Assembly: GCA_050084515.1 (NCBI GenBank)
Contig: CM114273.1
Span: forward strand, 9,982,001-10,046,000
Reading direction: 5' to 3'
Length of the DNA: 64,000 nt
Source of the DNA: Blasia pusilla
Taxonomy: Eukaryota > Marchantiophyta > Marchantiopsida > Blasiales
In this document: in pieces, positions 1 to 11,160 of the stretch
How the letters are laid out: each line of letters starts with the position of its first letter
How positions within the stretch are numbered: the stretch's first letter is position 1
Notes under the pieces: model-generated
What the model saw: only the letters and a program-made list of their open reading frames with translations
What the model was told of the DNA's origin: nothing
Database searches by the model: none
Made by a program: the position numbers and the translations under genes

Positions 1-427
1 GTTCTGTCTATCGAGCACCTCTTGAACACGACTCGCAAGAAACTCCTGGTTGTGCATCTCCACTTCCCTTTTCCGCTCCTCGATTTCCAGCTGCCTAATT
101 TCATTCGCCGAACGAGGCCCTGGAGATACTTACGCAGGAGTCCTAATCGACTTCGGAGTGAAGCTCCCAGACTTGTTGGCTTGTGATTTTTTCCTCATCA
201 TTTTTTCCGGAAATGCCTCCACCTATGTCCACGATGAATTGCTTGATCTGTCGCCTTGCTGATGTCGAGATGAGTCGCCTTGATGGGTAGCTCGAATCGT
301 CTCGCGATCGTTCAGTCAAACTAGCTTGATGGGTAGCCCTTGGTATCTGATCAGCTGTTGCACGGGAGAGAGAGGAATGGAGATCGCGAAATGAGAAACC
401 GGAAATGAGCAATTTCTGCCTTATTTC
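1..427 (-). pseudogene. MULE-5 fragment: 5' UTR and exon 1 of accessory gene A
   Basis: This is a fifth, truncated copy of the MULE family, read on the minus strand. The bases from about 427 down to 202 match the 5' leader of gene A in MULE-1 and MULE-2 (the stretch just downstream of their TATA box). A start codon near 201 opens the same Lys-rich beginning (MMRKKSQANK) followed by the SPGPRSANEIR and EIEER segments. One in-frame stop interrupts it, at the position after RTPA. The copy is cut by the window edge on one side and on the other by the abrupt join to gypsy X sequence near 427. No ParB-like or methyltransferase part is present here. Confidence 0.75.
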
Positions 428-1856
428 GACAACACTGCCCTCAAATGTTGAGCGTGCTCTTCCAGTGACTTTGAATAGATGAGCATATCATCAATATAGA
501 TCCGTCTTCTCATGAAAAATGGAGCTCATCAATGTGGTGAACGTCGGAGGTGCATGCATTACACAGATCGAAGGGCATCACCACAAACTCGAACGAGCCA
601 TATCTCGTTCTACACGCAATCTTTTCCACGCAATCTTTTCCACATTTGCTTCGGCAATCCGAATCTGGTAATATCCTGATTTCAAGTCAATCCTATTAAA
701 GTACTTTGCCCCTGACAGTCTATCAAAGAGGTCATCGATCCTTGGAAGAGGGTAATTGTTTCTCACCGTCACTTTATTCAAGGCACAGTAATCCACATAG
801 AGTCTCATCTTCCCATCCTTCTTCTTCACAAAGAGAACAGGCGCTCCATACGGTGACTTGCTGGTTCTAATGTAGCCTTTCTCTAAGAGCTCACTTAATT
901 GCTTTTTCAACTCAACCAGCTCCTCTTGATTCAATCTATATGGTGCCTTAGAAGGTGGTTGAGATCCGAGAATGACCTCTATCTTGTGATCGACTGCCCT
1001 ATGCGGTTGCAACTCGTTCGGAAGCTCATTCGTCAAGATATCACCAAACTCCTTGATTACTCTCTGTAGCAGTCCTGGGATTCCCCTTGAACCCGTGGCC
1101 TGATCCCTATGTTTCTTGCTAGGGGTGTCCTCCACTTGTCTCATTAAGCAAAGGAATCCATCCTCCAACTCGGTCAAACTCCTCCTTGTAATGGCGTTCA
1201 CCAACTCCTTCCTCACAAGCATCTCGCAAACCAACCTTACTTGCAACCGTTTGCCTTTCACTAAGACGCTCAACCTCAATGGCCTTTGCCTTAGCTCCAC
1301 CTCATATGTATCTAGGAATGTGTTCCCCAAGACTCTGTTGATGCCATCCATCTCGCACACCGTGAAATTCTCCTTCAACTCGAATACTCCGCATCCTATC
1401 GTCAAACCCTGTACCAACTCGGAAGTTTGTTGAGACTTGCCTCCGGCAGAGCCAACTCAAATGGGCTCGTCCGCCTTAGAGGTTGACATACCCAACTCCT
1501 TCACGTTTCTCGGGCTTAGGAAGGAGTGCGAAGCACATGTATCCATGAGCAACAACACATCACGATCACAAATTTTGGATATTAGGTATACCAAGTTGGG
1601 TGTCCTCTTGGTGACTTGAAGGGAGGTCTCCAAACCTCTCGCCGAAAAGTGCTTAGCAGCTAATGCAATCATACTCCCATTACAAACCTTCGGTTTGGAG
1701 CATCCTTTCGCCATGTGCCTAGGTTCGCCACAATTGTAGCATACCACCTTGCCGTTTCCTGACTTTGGATGTTGTGCTGCCTTCGGCTTAGCAAGGCATT
1801 CCTGTCACTTTGCTGCTGGGTTGAGAGACAGTTCAACCCCACTCCAAATCATCTAC
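428..1856 (-). pseudogene. Gypsy X internal fragment: gag zinc knuckle, protease, reverse transcriptase
   Basis: This is a minus-strand piece of Ty3/gypsy family X pol. Reading from 1747 downwards there is a CCHC knuckle (CYNCGEPRHMAKGC) and then a retropepsin-like region (LLLMDTCASHSFLSP, with the DTG glycine changed to Cys). Next comes the start of a reverse transcriptase with its [22 protein letters not shown] and [11 protein letters not shown] blocks, and the catalytic YIDD box lies near 495-510. A related plus-strand copy is at 47880-48985. The fragment has no LTRs of its own. It is joined to MULE gene A sequence on the left (about 427) and to H integrase sequence on the right (somewhere in 1790-1856), with no target-site duplication that I can see. 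This implies deletion or recombination after insertion. Confidence 0.8.
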
Positions 1857-2108
1857 ATCACTCTTTGAAACAATTCAGCCCTCTGAGAACATGCTCGCAT
1901 CCATACATCAAGATCATCAAGGTTCAACACCTCACCAACATCTCGACGAATGATCATAGGTAAATCTGGCTCTTGGCCATACAAAAGCAAGTACAGTGAG
2001 AAAGACGCTAAGGATGCATGCCTCCTGAATCTGTATCCCATCGCCAACCACGGCAACTAGAGGTCCCAATCTCCTAGGTGACCTCTTTGCAAGCCATACT
2101 TGCGTAAT
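1857..2108 (-). pseudogene. Gypsy H: integrase C-terminal fragment
   Basis: The minus-strand translation (MPWLAMGYRF, then SLASFSLYLLLYGQEPDLP) matches the post-catalytic part of the integrase in elements M (9640-9740) and G (27000-27100). It is one of four pieces of the oldest gypsy element here, H. The pieces are 1857-2108, 3114-3610, 7636-8111 and 29508-30088. The PHD-finger end that M and G carry would lie further left and is lost at the junction with X sequence. Confidence 0.8.
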
Positions 2109-3113
2109 TGTCGTGCCCCTACTCTCCTTGAACGTCAATCTTAGTGTTGCGGAAGCATACGTTCAGTAGGACACACTCTCATCGCCAACCTGCACCCAAA
2201 CGCACTCACATTAGTCTGGCTTTGGGTCAAGTGGCCTTCCAACCCACCCAGTCCTCAACTCGGCATCTCATCAACCTCAACCTTCCCTCATTCCTAGGTT
2301 CCCAACACGGGCAAGTCTTTCGAGACTTGGGACAGACTTTCTGGTTAGTCTATGCACCTGAAATGGCGTTTGCACGCCTAGCGGTCCCAACTATCCAATG
2401 GACCTTGCATGAGCCCCTAACCAAGACTCAACGATATGAGTCGCAAGTTGGAATCCAATAGGGATCTCCGAAATCCCTCTATTGAACTTGGTTTGGGTTT
2501 TGAAGCCCAACACCAAACTCACGATCCGTTCCGTGGCCTTGGGTCGCCCCGCGGTACCCAAAGTGGGGTTCGAGTCCCAAGCACTCTTGGAGACCTTCCC
2601 CTTTACAAGTACTTCTGGGAAACTCCGCGGTCCCCCTAACTTTGGGAAAGACCACCCGAGCCCCTCTTTTTGGCCCTCAACCCGACTCCTCTTTCAGTCG
2701 GTTTTGGCCCATATCTCAACCTCTACACATGCATTTGCAAAGATTTTAGGTGCGTTGGAACTGACTTGACATAAGCTTTCTAATGCTGTCTTACTTGTCC
2801 CAAACACTTATTAGGACTCAAAGTTATGGTCAAAAGTACAGTCAGAAACTCCCAAACGCTGCTCACGTCTCAAGTCTGATTTTCACCCCTTTGCCGTGTC
2901 TTGTCCAAGACTTGACTTCTCTGAAGTCTGAGTACTGTGTTTGGTTCTGGTTTATTGGTCATGACCACAACACACAAAACACTCGAAACGCTTGTCTCTC
3001 TCGCGTCTCGCCCTTGTGTTTCCTTAACGCCCAAAGCGCAAACCATCCTAGCGTGAGCTTGCTAGAGTTTGGATGTTCCGCTTGGCGCTTGTTTGGTTAT
3101 GACGTTCGCGACA
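2109..3113 (-). repeat. Solo LTR of gypsy family X
   Basis: This is a block of about 1,005 bp whose ends are TGTCG and CGACA. It is the reverse complement of the 5' LTR at 45778-46767. It lies inside the H integrase gene and is flanked by GTAAT (2104-2108) and ATAAT (3114-3118), a 5-bp target-site duplication with one change. Removing the LTR and one copy of the duplication restores the H integrase sequence as seen in M. No internal X sequence is attached, so this is a solo LTR left by LTR-LTR recombination. Confidence 0.85.
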
Positions 3114-3610
3114 ATAATCCTTTCTTCATTGTCTACTCAACCCGCTCCGCTAGTCCATTTGCCTCAAGATGATCTTGCAAAGTAGTGCGGTGGTCGATGA
3201 GTGTCTGATCACAGAAGATGCGTGAAACTCCCCATAGAACTCTTTGTCCTGGTCTGTCAACACCTCAGCTGGTGCACCGTAATGACTTAGCACCCGATCT
3301 AGGAAGGCATATGCTACTCCCTCACTTGCTTTGTCAGGCAATGCAACCAACTCTATCCACTTAAAGAAGTGCTCAACCATCACCAACACATAACGACTAT
3401 GGCGCTCCGTCAAAGGTAAAGGTCTTGCAAAATCCAAACTCCATCTATAACCTAAACCCATGATCGGAAGTGGATGCAACTATGGAGTCGAAGCATTGAA
3501 TAATGCCGAGACTTGATCACACACCAAGCATCTGGCAACAAACTGCTGAACGTCAGTCTGAATGCCTCGCCACCAATACTCAATCTGGAGCAAGTTGTAC
3601 ATCCGATTCA
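3114..3610 (-). pseudogene. Gypsy H: integrase core fragment
   Basis: This is the minus-strand integrase core, alignable with M and G. It shows MHPLPIMGLGYRWSLDFARP with the first catalytic Asp, then YVLVMVEHFFKWIELVALPDKA in two blocks, then GAPAEVLTDQ with the second catalytic Asp. The sequence frameshifts before the catalytic Glu. It is interrupted upstream by the copia element whose 5' remnant begins at 3611, and continues after it at 7636. ATTCA at 3606-3610 is the left target-site copy of that copia insertion. Confidence 0.85.
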
Positions 3611-3636
3611 TGTTGGATTCTCAACATCCACTTCTC
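3611..3636 (+). repeat. Remnant of copia 5' LTR
   Basis: These 26 bases are identical to the first 26 of the 3' LTR at 7203. The rest of the LTR, the primer-binding site and the start of gag are missing, so a deletion of several hundred bases followed insertion. Confidence 0.85.
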
Positions 3637-4015
3637 TTATGGTTGAGCAAAGATTTGGCACGTCGGTGCATAAGGATTTTGCCTCCAAGATATGATAGTT
3701 TGGTCACTGCATTGAATACTCAAGTAAGACCCACGCCGCTTACTTTTCAACAATTTAGTGCAAAGTTGGTAGAAGAGGAAATGCGCTTCAAAGCAAGAGA
3801 GGGAAGTGATGTAGCATTTACTACCAACGTACACAGAGGTAGAAATCAGGATTATAGTTCAAATGTCAAGAAAAAACTTCCAAGGAAAACTTTAAATGCT
3901 TTTATTGTGGTAAGCTAGGTCATCTTATCAAAGATTGTAGAAAGAGGAGTCAGGATGAGAAGAACCGTTGTTTAAGACCTAAGAAGAAGTCTGGAAATTT
4001 TGTATAACTAGGAGA
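3637..4015 (+). pseudogene. Copia gag, C-terminal part with CCHC knuckle
   Basis: The reading frame encodes a gag-like helical segment (LPPRYDSLVTALNTQ, LTFQQFSAKLVEEE), followed after a one-base frame change by a zinc knuckle CFYCGKLGHLIKDC near 3893-3935. The knuckle is the RNA-binding nucleocapsid motif. The N-terminal half of gag is absent because of the 5' deletion. Confidence 0.85.
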
Positions 4016-4079
4016 ACATGAAGTAGATGCTTGGGTAGCAATTGAAGAGTTTTGCACATAGGCAAAACATTCCACGAAG

Positions 4080-5335
4080 TTAAAGATTGAACTTGCATGG
4101 GTGCTCGATAGTGGAGCATCTAGGAATATGACCAATCATAAGGATGGGTATAGCTCCTTACAAGCTCTACAGGAGTCCATCGTTGTTATTTTTGGGAATA
4201 ATGCAAAGTGCCCTGTAGAAAGGAAAGGCGTAATTTTTTTAGTCTCACAAAAAGGAGATGAAAAGAAGTTAACTGATGTATTGTACGTACCAGAGTTGAA
4301 GTGAAATTTGATTTCAGTAGCAGTATTAAGCATGGTGACCTAGAATTTCGTTTCAAGAAAACTAGAGCAATCATTGACGATGCCAATGGGAAAGTAGTGG
4401 GTGAAGGTATACGACGTGGAAATATCTACGAGTTGTATGCTTTCACGACAAGTGTAGGTACAGTTATTAGTAGCAGTAAGTTGTGGCATGAAAGATTTGG
4501 TCACCTAAACTTTCCCTTACTAAGTCAGATGCAGAAATTTGGCATGGTTGTTGATTTACCGACAATTTCTAGAGTGTCGGATATATGTGAAGCTTGTATG
4601 ATGGGCAAGCAACACCGACAACCATTTCCACAAGAGTCCAGCAATAGAGCAAAGGCTCCTCTAGAGCTGATTCATGTAGACCTCTATGGTAAAATGCGAA
4701 CAGTGGCATTAGGTGGTTCTTCCTACTTCTTTTTAGTTATCGACAATTATAGTAGGAAGATGTGGGTGTATTTCCTTCGTGATAAGGCAAGTGCATTTGG
4801 AAAATTTAAAGTATGGCACAAGTTGGTTGAGAATGAGACATGAAAGAAGGTGCAAAAGCTTTGCACAGATCAAGGAGGAGAATTCTTATCAACAGAATTA
4901 AAAAAAAATTTGGGGAGCATGGAATCAAGCGACAGTTAACCACGCACATACACCACAACAAAATGGAGTTGTTGAGCATCGAAACCGTATAGTGGTGGAG
5001 ATGGCAAGATGCATGATGAAAGCAAAAGGTTTGACATAAGGATTTTGGGCTGAAGTTGTTAATACTGCCGTTTACATTCTAAATAGAAGTGCTACTGAGT
5101 CAGTGCAAGGCATGACTCCTCATCAATCATACTCATGTAAGGTACCATGGGTCCAATATTTCAGGACTTTTGGTAGTGAGTGCTTTGTACATATTCCTGA
5201 AGTATCCAAGACCAAGTTGGAGTCCAAGAGCAGGAAGTGCATCTTTATGGGATACAGTGATGAGTCTAAAGCTTATCGCCTATGGTGTCCTGAGGCAAAG
5301 AAGATGCTTGTGAGTCGTGATGTGGTGTTCTAGGA
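4080..5335 (+). pseudogene. Copia protease and integrase
   Basis: A retropepsin active site reads WVLDSGASRNMTNH at about 4098-4140. It is followed by the copia integrase: a His/Cys zinc region LWHERFGHLNFPLL ... CEACMMGKQHRQPF (about 4480-4630), then the first catalytic Asp in LELIHVDLYGKM and IDNYSRKMWVYFL. A second catalytic Asp is readable at CTDQGGEF (about 4862-4885). An in-frame TGA at about 4840 and a TAG near 5332 break the frame. The tail GYSDESKAYRLW is the typical end of copia integrases. Confidence 0.88.
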
Positions 5336-5522
5336 ACAACCTTGTTAAGTGGCGGATATTAGTGGTCCGTCCACATTATCATCAAACAAAGAGATAACCC
5401 ACCAGAGCACACCACCAATGTTTACACCAGATCATCAAGAAGAAGAATAATTTTGTGATGATAACAAAGAGCAACCTGCTCTTCCACTGCGGTCGTCATA
5501 CCCTAAGTGGATAAAGTAGTTC

Positions 5523-7170
5523 TTGGATGGTAAGGATCCACCAGCAACTGATGAAGTTGTTACACATCCAAGGAGATCCAAGAGACTAGAGGAGCAGAAT
5601 AGAGCTTCCGCACATCTCGTCAACATGGCCTCATCCGGGTGTCTCAAAACCTTGGTGGAAGAGCCATCATGCTTGGATGAGGCCCTTGCTCATCCTCAAT
5701 GGAGAGAGGCCATACAGATGGAGATGAATGCTATTCAGAGAAATGAAACTTGGACTTTGGTTGAGAAGCCAAAGTCCAAAGGACAGGAAGATAATACGCA
5801 CCAAGTGGATGTATAAGACCAAGTATAAGTCGGATGGTACATTGGATAAATTCAAAGCGAGGTTGGTTGCACAAGGATGCTCACAAATCGAAGGTTTTGA
5901 GTACTATGAGATTTTTTCTCCTACTGCAAGGATGACAACCATTCGAATTATTCTAGCGGTTGCAGGAACAAGACGTTGGCCTGTATACCAATACGATGTG
6001 AAGTCTGCCTTTTTGAACGGGAGTCTCAAGGAGGAGGTGTATGTATCTCAACCACTAGGTTTTGAGAAAACCGGATCAGAAGAGAAAGTGTGTTTACTTC
6101 ATCGAGCATGGTATGGGTTGAAGCAAGCCCCAAGGGTATGGTATCAACGAATAGATACATTCTTCCGAGAGAAGGGTCTCATCAAGAGTCCGTTAGAAGA
6201 AAATTTGTATGTGTTTTGCAAAGATGGGATGTATATGGATGATCTGATCATCACAGGAGACCATAGTAAGAAAATAGAGGAAATGAAGGGAGTGTTGAAA
6301 TTTGAGTTTGAAATGTCAGATTTAGGTCTTTTGCACTACTTTACAGGGTTGGAGATTTGGCAATAATCAGATTCTATTTTTCTCTCTCAGCAAAAGTATG
6401 CTAGAGAAATCTTGAAGGTATTCGGGATGACTGAGTGTAAGGCAATGGTCTCGCCAATGGAGGTAGAGTTGAAACTCTCGATGGAGGATGTTTCACCATT
6501 GGTAGATGAAAATTTGAATAGAAAGCTTGTAGGCAGTTTGATATTTTTGTGTAGCACTAGACCAGACATTAGCTTCGTTGTGGGAGTGTTGATTAGGTTC
6601 TCAACTAAGCCTCGTAAGAACCATTGGAAGGCAGGGATGCGCGTGTTGAAGTACATCAAAGGCACTATCGAGTACGGCATCACCTATGGAGCAGGGACAG
6701 AAGTGATAGTTTTTTGTGACTCGGATTGGGCAAGAGATTCAGATTCTCGGAGATCAGTTTCGGGTTCTTGCTTCTTGGTAGGATCAGGTGTGATGTCATG
6801 GGTCAGCAAGAAGCAACCTATAGTGGCTCTTTCTTCTACCAAGGCAGAGTACAAGGCGGCTTGTTATGCTTCTTGTGAAGCAATATGGTTGAGATGGATA
6901 TTGGAGGACATAGGAGAAGCACCAGAAAGTGCTACTGTAATGTGGTGTGACAATCAGAGTTGCATTGCCATAGCACATAATCCTGTGTTTCATGCTCGTA
7001 CAAAGCACATAGAGATCAAGTATCATTTTATTCGTGAATTGATCGAGAGGGAGGTTTTGAAGTTAGTCTATTGTCCACCTGAGGATAACCGTTTAGACAT
7101 CTTCACGAAAGCTTTGAGCGGAGATCAGCTTCACCGACATTTGAAGGGTCTTGGCATAGGTCCAAGGTAG
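5523..7170 (+). pseudogene. Copia reverse transcriptase and RNase H
   Basis: The copia RT signature blocks are present in order: WTLVEKPK, TKWMYKTKYKSDG, KARLVAQGCSQ, PVYQYDVKSAFLNG, YGLKQAPRVWYQRID and the catalytic MYMDDLIITG at about 6226-6255. The RNase H part follows from about 6700 with VFCDSDWARDSDSRRS, SGSCFLVGSGVMSWVSKKQ, ALSSTKAEY and MWCDNQSCIAIA. It ends with NRLDIFTKAL and a stop at 7168-7170. A frameshift near 5800 and a TAA at about 6364 make it non-functional, but the rest is well conserved, so this insertion is fairly young. Confidence 0.92.
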
Positions 7171-7190
7171 TAGTCCACATGAGAGTGGAT

Positions 7191-7202
7191 ATTAAGGGGG
7201 GG
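7191..7202 (+). other. Polypurine tract of copia element
   Basis: A purine run (ATTAAGGGGGGG) abuts the TGTTGG start of the 3' LTR, the expected place for the plus-strand primer. Confidence 0.8.
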
Positions 7203-7635
7203 TGTTGGATTCTCAACATCCACTTCTCTAAGCACCATTAAACTGATCGGCCCCCTTGTATGAAGAGAAGCCTACATTGATGGTCCCGACTTAGACGTCG
7301 AAGGAGTCATAGTAATATGACGTAGGTGGTTTCAAGAGTAGCGTTACTAGGATTATCTAACCCTATATTGCATCACGGTGCGGGGCACCTTGATGCAATA
7401 TAGGGTTAGATAAATTTTCTATTAATAGAAATGAAGAAAAATAGGTAAAAACCCTAGGTTCTCGAGTAGTGAAATAGTCGAGAGCCGTAGCGGTAGCACA
7501 TTCTCATTTGTCGAGTTATCTCCATATTCAGGTTCCATCAAAGCTCTTCTCTGAGCGCACAGACGGACTAGGCCAGTTTGTATCTCTAAGTTTTGTAAAG
7601 ATTTCAATGATTTTGTCACTTTTTATTTTCTCACA
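7203..7635 (+). repeat. Copia 3' LTR
   Basis: The LTR is 433 bp, begins TGTTGGATTC and ends CTCACA next to the right target-site copy CTTCA. It contains a strong hairpin at about 7358-7411, whose arms both carry the sequence for TCTAACCCTATATTGCATCA and enclose a short CG-rich loop. Confidence 0.8.
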
Positions 7636-8111
7636 CTTCACTCCAAAATGACCCAACTCCTCGTGGGCATGACGCACCAAACGTGCTCTCTGCGAAGGAT
7701 GAGGCACTACACGCACTCTACCATCCTTCCACACTCTCAACACATGTGTCCCCTCCCATCAGAACCATCTGGTTCACTGTAGGATCCAATCCCGCTCTCT
7801 AGCACCTACTATGCTCGCGAGGCTGCCAGTACGCAGGTACTCCAAGACTACTCCATCGTCGTGAATATCTCGGCCACCTGTCATCTCCTCACCGGCCTCT
7901 GGATCTAAGGACTCTTTATCATACCTCGCCATCGAAGTCTCAACAATATGGCTCTCCATAGCCAACAAGCCCAAATAGGTTGTTGCTTGTCATCGTGGCA
8001 CCAACTCCTCATCACTCTCACCATGCCAACGAGCTCCAGTTGCATCTCGCTAACTCAAGCATAGGTTACGGCTCAAACCATCTGCATCTTGGTTGAGCAT
8101 CCCAGGTCTAT
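7636..8111 (-). pseudogene. Gypsy H: RNase H-integrase linker and integrase zinc region
   Basis: On the minus strand this continues H. It holds the acidic linker between RNase H and integrase (RDIHDDGVVLEYLRTG) and the start of the integrase HHCC zinc domain (VRHAHEELGHFGVK). The copia element cuts H at 7635/7636. Element M cuts it at 8111/8112, using CTAT (8108-8111) as target site. H resumes at 29508 with the same CTAT. Confidence 0.85.
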
Positions 8112-8239
8112 TTTCGTACGCATACACATCGCTACACAACTTACATCACTATCATCGAACACACACACAAACACACACGATCCCATGCTAACTCATGGCA
8201 TCTATACATAGAGGCAAGAAGTACCAAAATATCTCCAAT
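8112..8239 (-). repeat. M terminal repeat segment B2
   Basis: This 128-bp segment forms the outer 3' end of M. It is a near copy of B1 at 8753-8880, including the CACACACACAAACACACACG run. The terminal TGTCG expected on the plus strand is mutated to TTTCG. It joins A2 directly at 8239/8240. Confidence 0.85.
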
Positions 8240-8750
8240 AAAGTAAGATCTAATCTCTCTCTACACCATCTCACACCATAACTCTCAAAGGTGTGCACTC
8301 TCTCTCATGTCAAACCAAACCCACTCTCCTAATGAGAGGCTTGGGTTACACTCACAAGGCAACGGACCATAGCTCCGCCGCCTTATGCCAAGAGGTTCAA
8401 TAAAGAGAGAATGAGCTCTCAAGCTCTCTCTCCTTAAGGTATACCCCGTTCCCTCTCCCAAGCCCTCTCAACGGTAACCTATGCTCGCAGGTCACCTCCT
8501 TGGCTCTTGACCTGCTGTCGCGGGTCAAGGACCACTTCCCAAAGTGGAAAGTCAACTATCCTAATATGGAAACTTACTCAAAATAGTAAGTTTCTCTATA
8601 TGGCTCCAAATGAGCCGAAACGAAGGGGAAACCTGTGCTCTCAGGTTTCACGGGGCCTCAAAATGTCATCCTTGACCTCTTGGGCCTATCCTCCACTACT
8701 CGTGCAGACGCTCTGGTAGATCCCATCGATGTATCCTAACAGTCGTGACA
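8240..8750 (-). repeat. M terminal repeat segment A2
   Basis: This copy of about 511 bp matches A1 at 28998-29507. On the minus strand it begins TGTCACGACTG. Shared landmarks include the runs around AAAGTAAGATC and the segment ending in CAGTCGTGACA. Confidence 0.88.
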
Positions 8751-8752
8751 GT

Positions 8753-8880
8753 TGTCGTGCGCATACACATCGCTACACAACATACATCGTTGTCATCGAA
8801 CACACACACAAACACACACGATCCCATGCTAACTCATGGCATCCATACACAGAGGCAAGAAATACCAAAATATCTCCAAT
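8753..8880 (-). repeat. M terminal repeat segment B1
   Basis: This second copy of the B segment lies between the end of the coding region and A2, separated from A2 by only two bases (8751-8752). A purine-rich tract (on the minus strand, CTAGGGGCGCG, about 8881-8891) abuts it, where a polypurine tract would be expected. Confidence 0.85.
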
Positions 8881-9065
8881 CGCGCCCCTAGCTGGTGTTA
8901 GGTCCCTCTAACTCTAGGTAGCCATCTATCTCTACCTACCACGACATACATCTCTAGGATGCTAAGAGCAGAAAGGTCGGGTGCTCATGTGGCCCCATCA
9001 TCAGTCGCCTTCCTGTCATCCATGTCACAGAAAAAGTCAGAATTGAAACCTACCTAGTATCTCCT

Positions 9066-9245
9066 CTATGTACATCTGGGACACGTCCATCGTCCCCGAG
9101 GAACCCTAGTGAGAGGTGGCATCACACATGCCATATGCGAACCTCTCGGACATCCATCACATACTAGCATCGTGGCCGCACCACGAGTAGAACCACACAA
9201 CATACAATGCAAGCCTGTAGGAACTACTACTGAGCTTGGATGTAT
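9066..9245 (-). pseudogene. M: C-terminal PHD finger
   Basis: The last domain of the M polyprotein has the PHD zinc-finger spacing (Cys4-His-Cys3): CMLC, then VCDGC, SHMAC and a final WTCPRC followed by a stop. PHD fingers commonly read the histone H3 tail. Its place after the integrase is where many gypsy elements carry a chromodomain, so a role in directing integration or the methyltransferase to chromatin is a reasonable inference. The matching domain in G is at 27520-27670. Confidence 0.85.
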
Positions 9246-10420
9246 TGTACCATCAATGTTAGGAAGGTGATATGGAGCAAAATTACGCATATGGTCCTTC
9301 CATACCATACCATCGCGTCCCTCCAACAAGAGAACATCGGATGGCAAAATGTCACGCACTCTCAGGATAGTGCGCCTTGCAGTCACATCCAACGTCGTTG
9401 GTGCCGTCTGCCGCAAGTAGATATAATCTCCCAAATGAAACCTCTGGACAATTGGTCAATAACCACCATCCCAAATAGTCGCATACCTCAACGTATCCTG
9501 ATGTTGTGTAATCGCCAAGTTCTCAAACGCGATGGGCATCACTATCCTAAAACAACTCAGCCCTCTGAGAACATGCTTGCATCCACACATCTGGGTCATC
9601 AAGGTCCATCACCTCACCAGCATCTCAACGAATGGTCGTAGGTAAATCTGGCTCTCGGCCATAAAGTAGCAAGTACAGTGAAAAAGACGCTAAGGATGCC
9701 TGCCGGCTGAATCTGTATCCCATCGCCAACCACCGCAATTGGAGGTCCCAATCTCCTAGGTGACCTCTCTGCAAGCCATACTTGCGTAAACCCCTCTTCA
9801 TCGTCTGTACAACTCTCTCCGCTAATCCATCCGTCTCGAGATGATTTCGCGAAGTCGTGCGATGGTCAATCAACGCCTCATCACACAAGGCTTGGAACTC
9901 ACCGCGAAACTCGGTAACCTGGTCTGTCAACACCTCAGTCGGTGCGCCATAATGACTCAGCACTTTTTCAAGGAAGGCATAAGCTGCTCCCTCACTCGCT
10001 TTCTCAGGAAATGCAACCAACTTGATCCACTCCGAGAAGTACTCGACCATCACCAACATATAACGAGTGTGACGCTCCGTCAAAGGCAAAGGTCTTGCAA
10101 AATCCAAACTCCATCTATACCCTAAGCCCATGATTGGTAATGGATGCAACTGTGGAGTCAGAGCATTGAACGATGCTTGGACCCGATCACACACCATGCA
10201 ATTGGCAACAAACAACTGAATGTCAGTCTGCATGCCTCGCCACCAATACAGAATGTGGAGCAAGCTGTATATCCGCTTCATCCCAAAATGAACCAACTCC
10301 TCGTGGGCATGCTACACTAGTCGTGCTCTCTGCAAAGGATGTGGCACTACCCGTACTCTACCATCCTCCCAAACCCTCAAAACATGTGTCCCCCTCCCAA
10401 CAGAATCGTCTGGCCTGAAT
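9246..10420 (-). pseudogene. M: integrase
   Basis: This is a DDE integrase of Ty3/gypsy type on the minus strand. The zinc region includes HAHEEL and CMVCDRVQ. The core includes GYRWSLDFARPLP (first Asp), GAPTEVLTDQVTEFRGE (second Asp) and DGLAERVVQTMKRGLRKYG (catalytic Glu). It is followed by SLYLLLYGREPDLP and a C-terminal beta-rich part (MGDYIYLRQTAP). A stop in the zinc region breaks the frame. The integrase explains the short target-site duplication flanking M. Confidence 0.9.
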
Positions 10421-10622
10421 GTAGGATCCGATCCCGCTCTCTAACACCCACAGTGCTCGCAACGCTCCCAATACAAAGGTACTCCAAGACTTCTCCATCA
10501 TCACAAATATCTCGGCCACCGGTCGTCTCCTCACTGGTCTCAGGATCAAAGGACTCTCCACTAGACCTCGCCATCAAAGTCTCCAGACTCTGGCTCTCTA
10601 TAGCCAACATGCCTAAATAGGC

Positions 10623-11160
10623 TTACGCATGCCATCCTGGCACTGACTCCTCATCACTCTCTCCATGCCATCGAGCTCCACTTGCATCTTGCTGACTCGG
10701 GCATGGGTTACGACTCAACCCATATGCATCTTGGTTTAGCGCACCAGGTCTATGTACCACCTGAAAATCATACTCTTGAAACAACAGAGCCCATCTCGCA
10801 AGCTTCCCTATAAGCTTGTCGGACTCCATCAACCACTTCAGTGGTTGATGATCAATGATGATGGTAAAGGGGTTGCCAAATAAGTAACACCTAAAATGCG
10901 CGACAGCCCACACTACAACCAAGCACTCACCCTCATACGAGCTGTACTTCGCCTCTACAGCGTTGTTCGAGCGGCTAGCGTAAGCCACCACGAACTCTAT
11001 ACCCTCATCATCATGTTGGGTGAGCACTGCTCCAAGCCCCAACATGCTCCAATCTGTGTGCAACTAGAAAGGATGCCCCTTGATCGGTCTCCTCAAGATG
11101 GGCGCGGACGTCAACCTATCCTTGAGCAACTGAAATGCTTGCTCCTGCTCACTCCCTAGT
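10623..11160 (-). pseudogene. M: RNase H
   Basis: The minus-strand frame starting near 11063 shows HTDWSMLGLGAVLTQ (first catalytic Asp), YSSYEGECLVVVWAV (catalytic Glu) and FTIIIDHQPLKWLME (third Asp), ending with the tether VVHRPGALNQDAYGLSR. This is the standard gypsy RNase H that removes template RNA. The frame continues into the acidic linker before the integrase. Confidence 0.9.

Larger units (their letters stand above)
3611..7635 (+). mobile_element. Ty1/copia retrotransposon, 5' LTR almost wholly deleted
   Basis: The domain order is gag - protease - integrase - reverse transcriptase - RNase H, which defines the copia superfamily. The 3' LTR (7203-7635) begins TGTTGGATTCTCAACATCC, and the same 26 bases occur at 3611-3636 as all that remains of the 5' LTR, fused directly to mid-gag. 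The element sits in the H integrase gene between ATTCA (3606-3610) and CTTCA (7636-7640), a 5-bp duplication with one mismatch. Several stops and frameshifts show that it is inactive. Confidence 0.9.

Noticed and set aside
9240-9641. Plus-strand frame opposite the M integrase
   Set aside because: It is the shadow of a well-supported minus-strand integrase and PHD finger, with no domain of its own.
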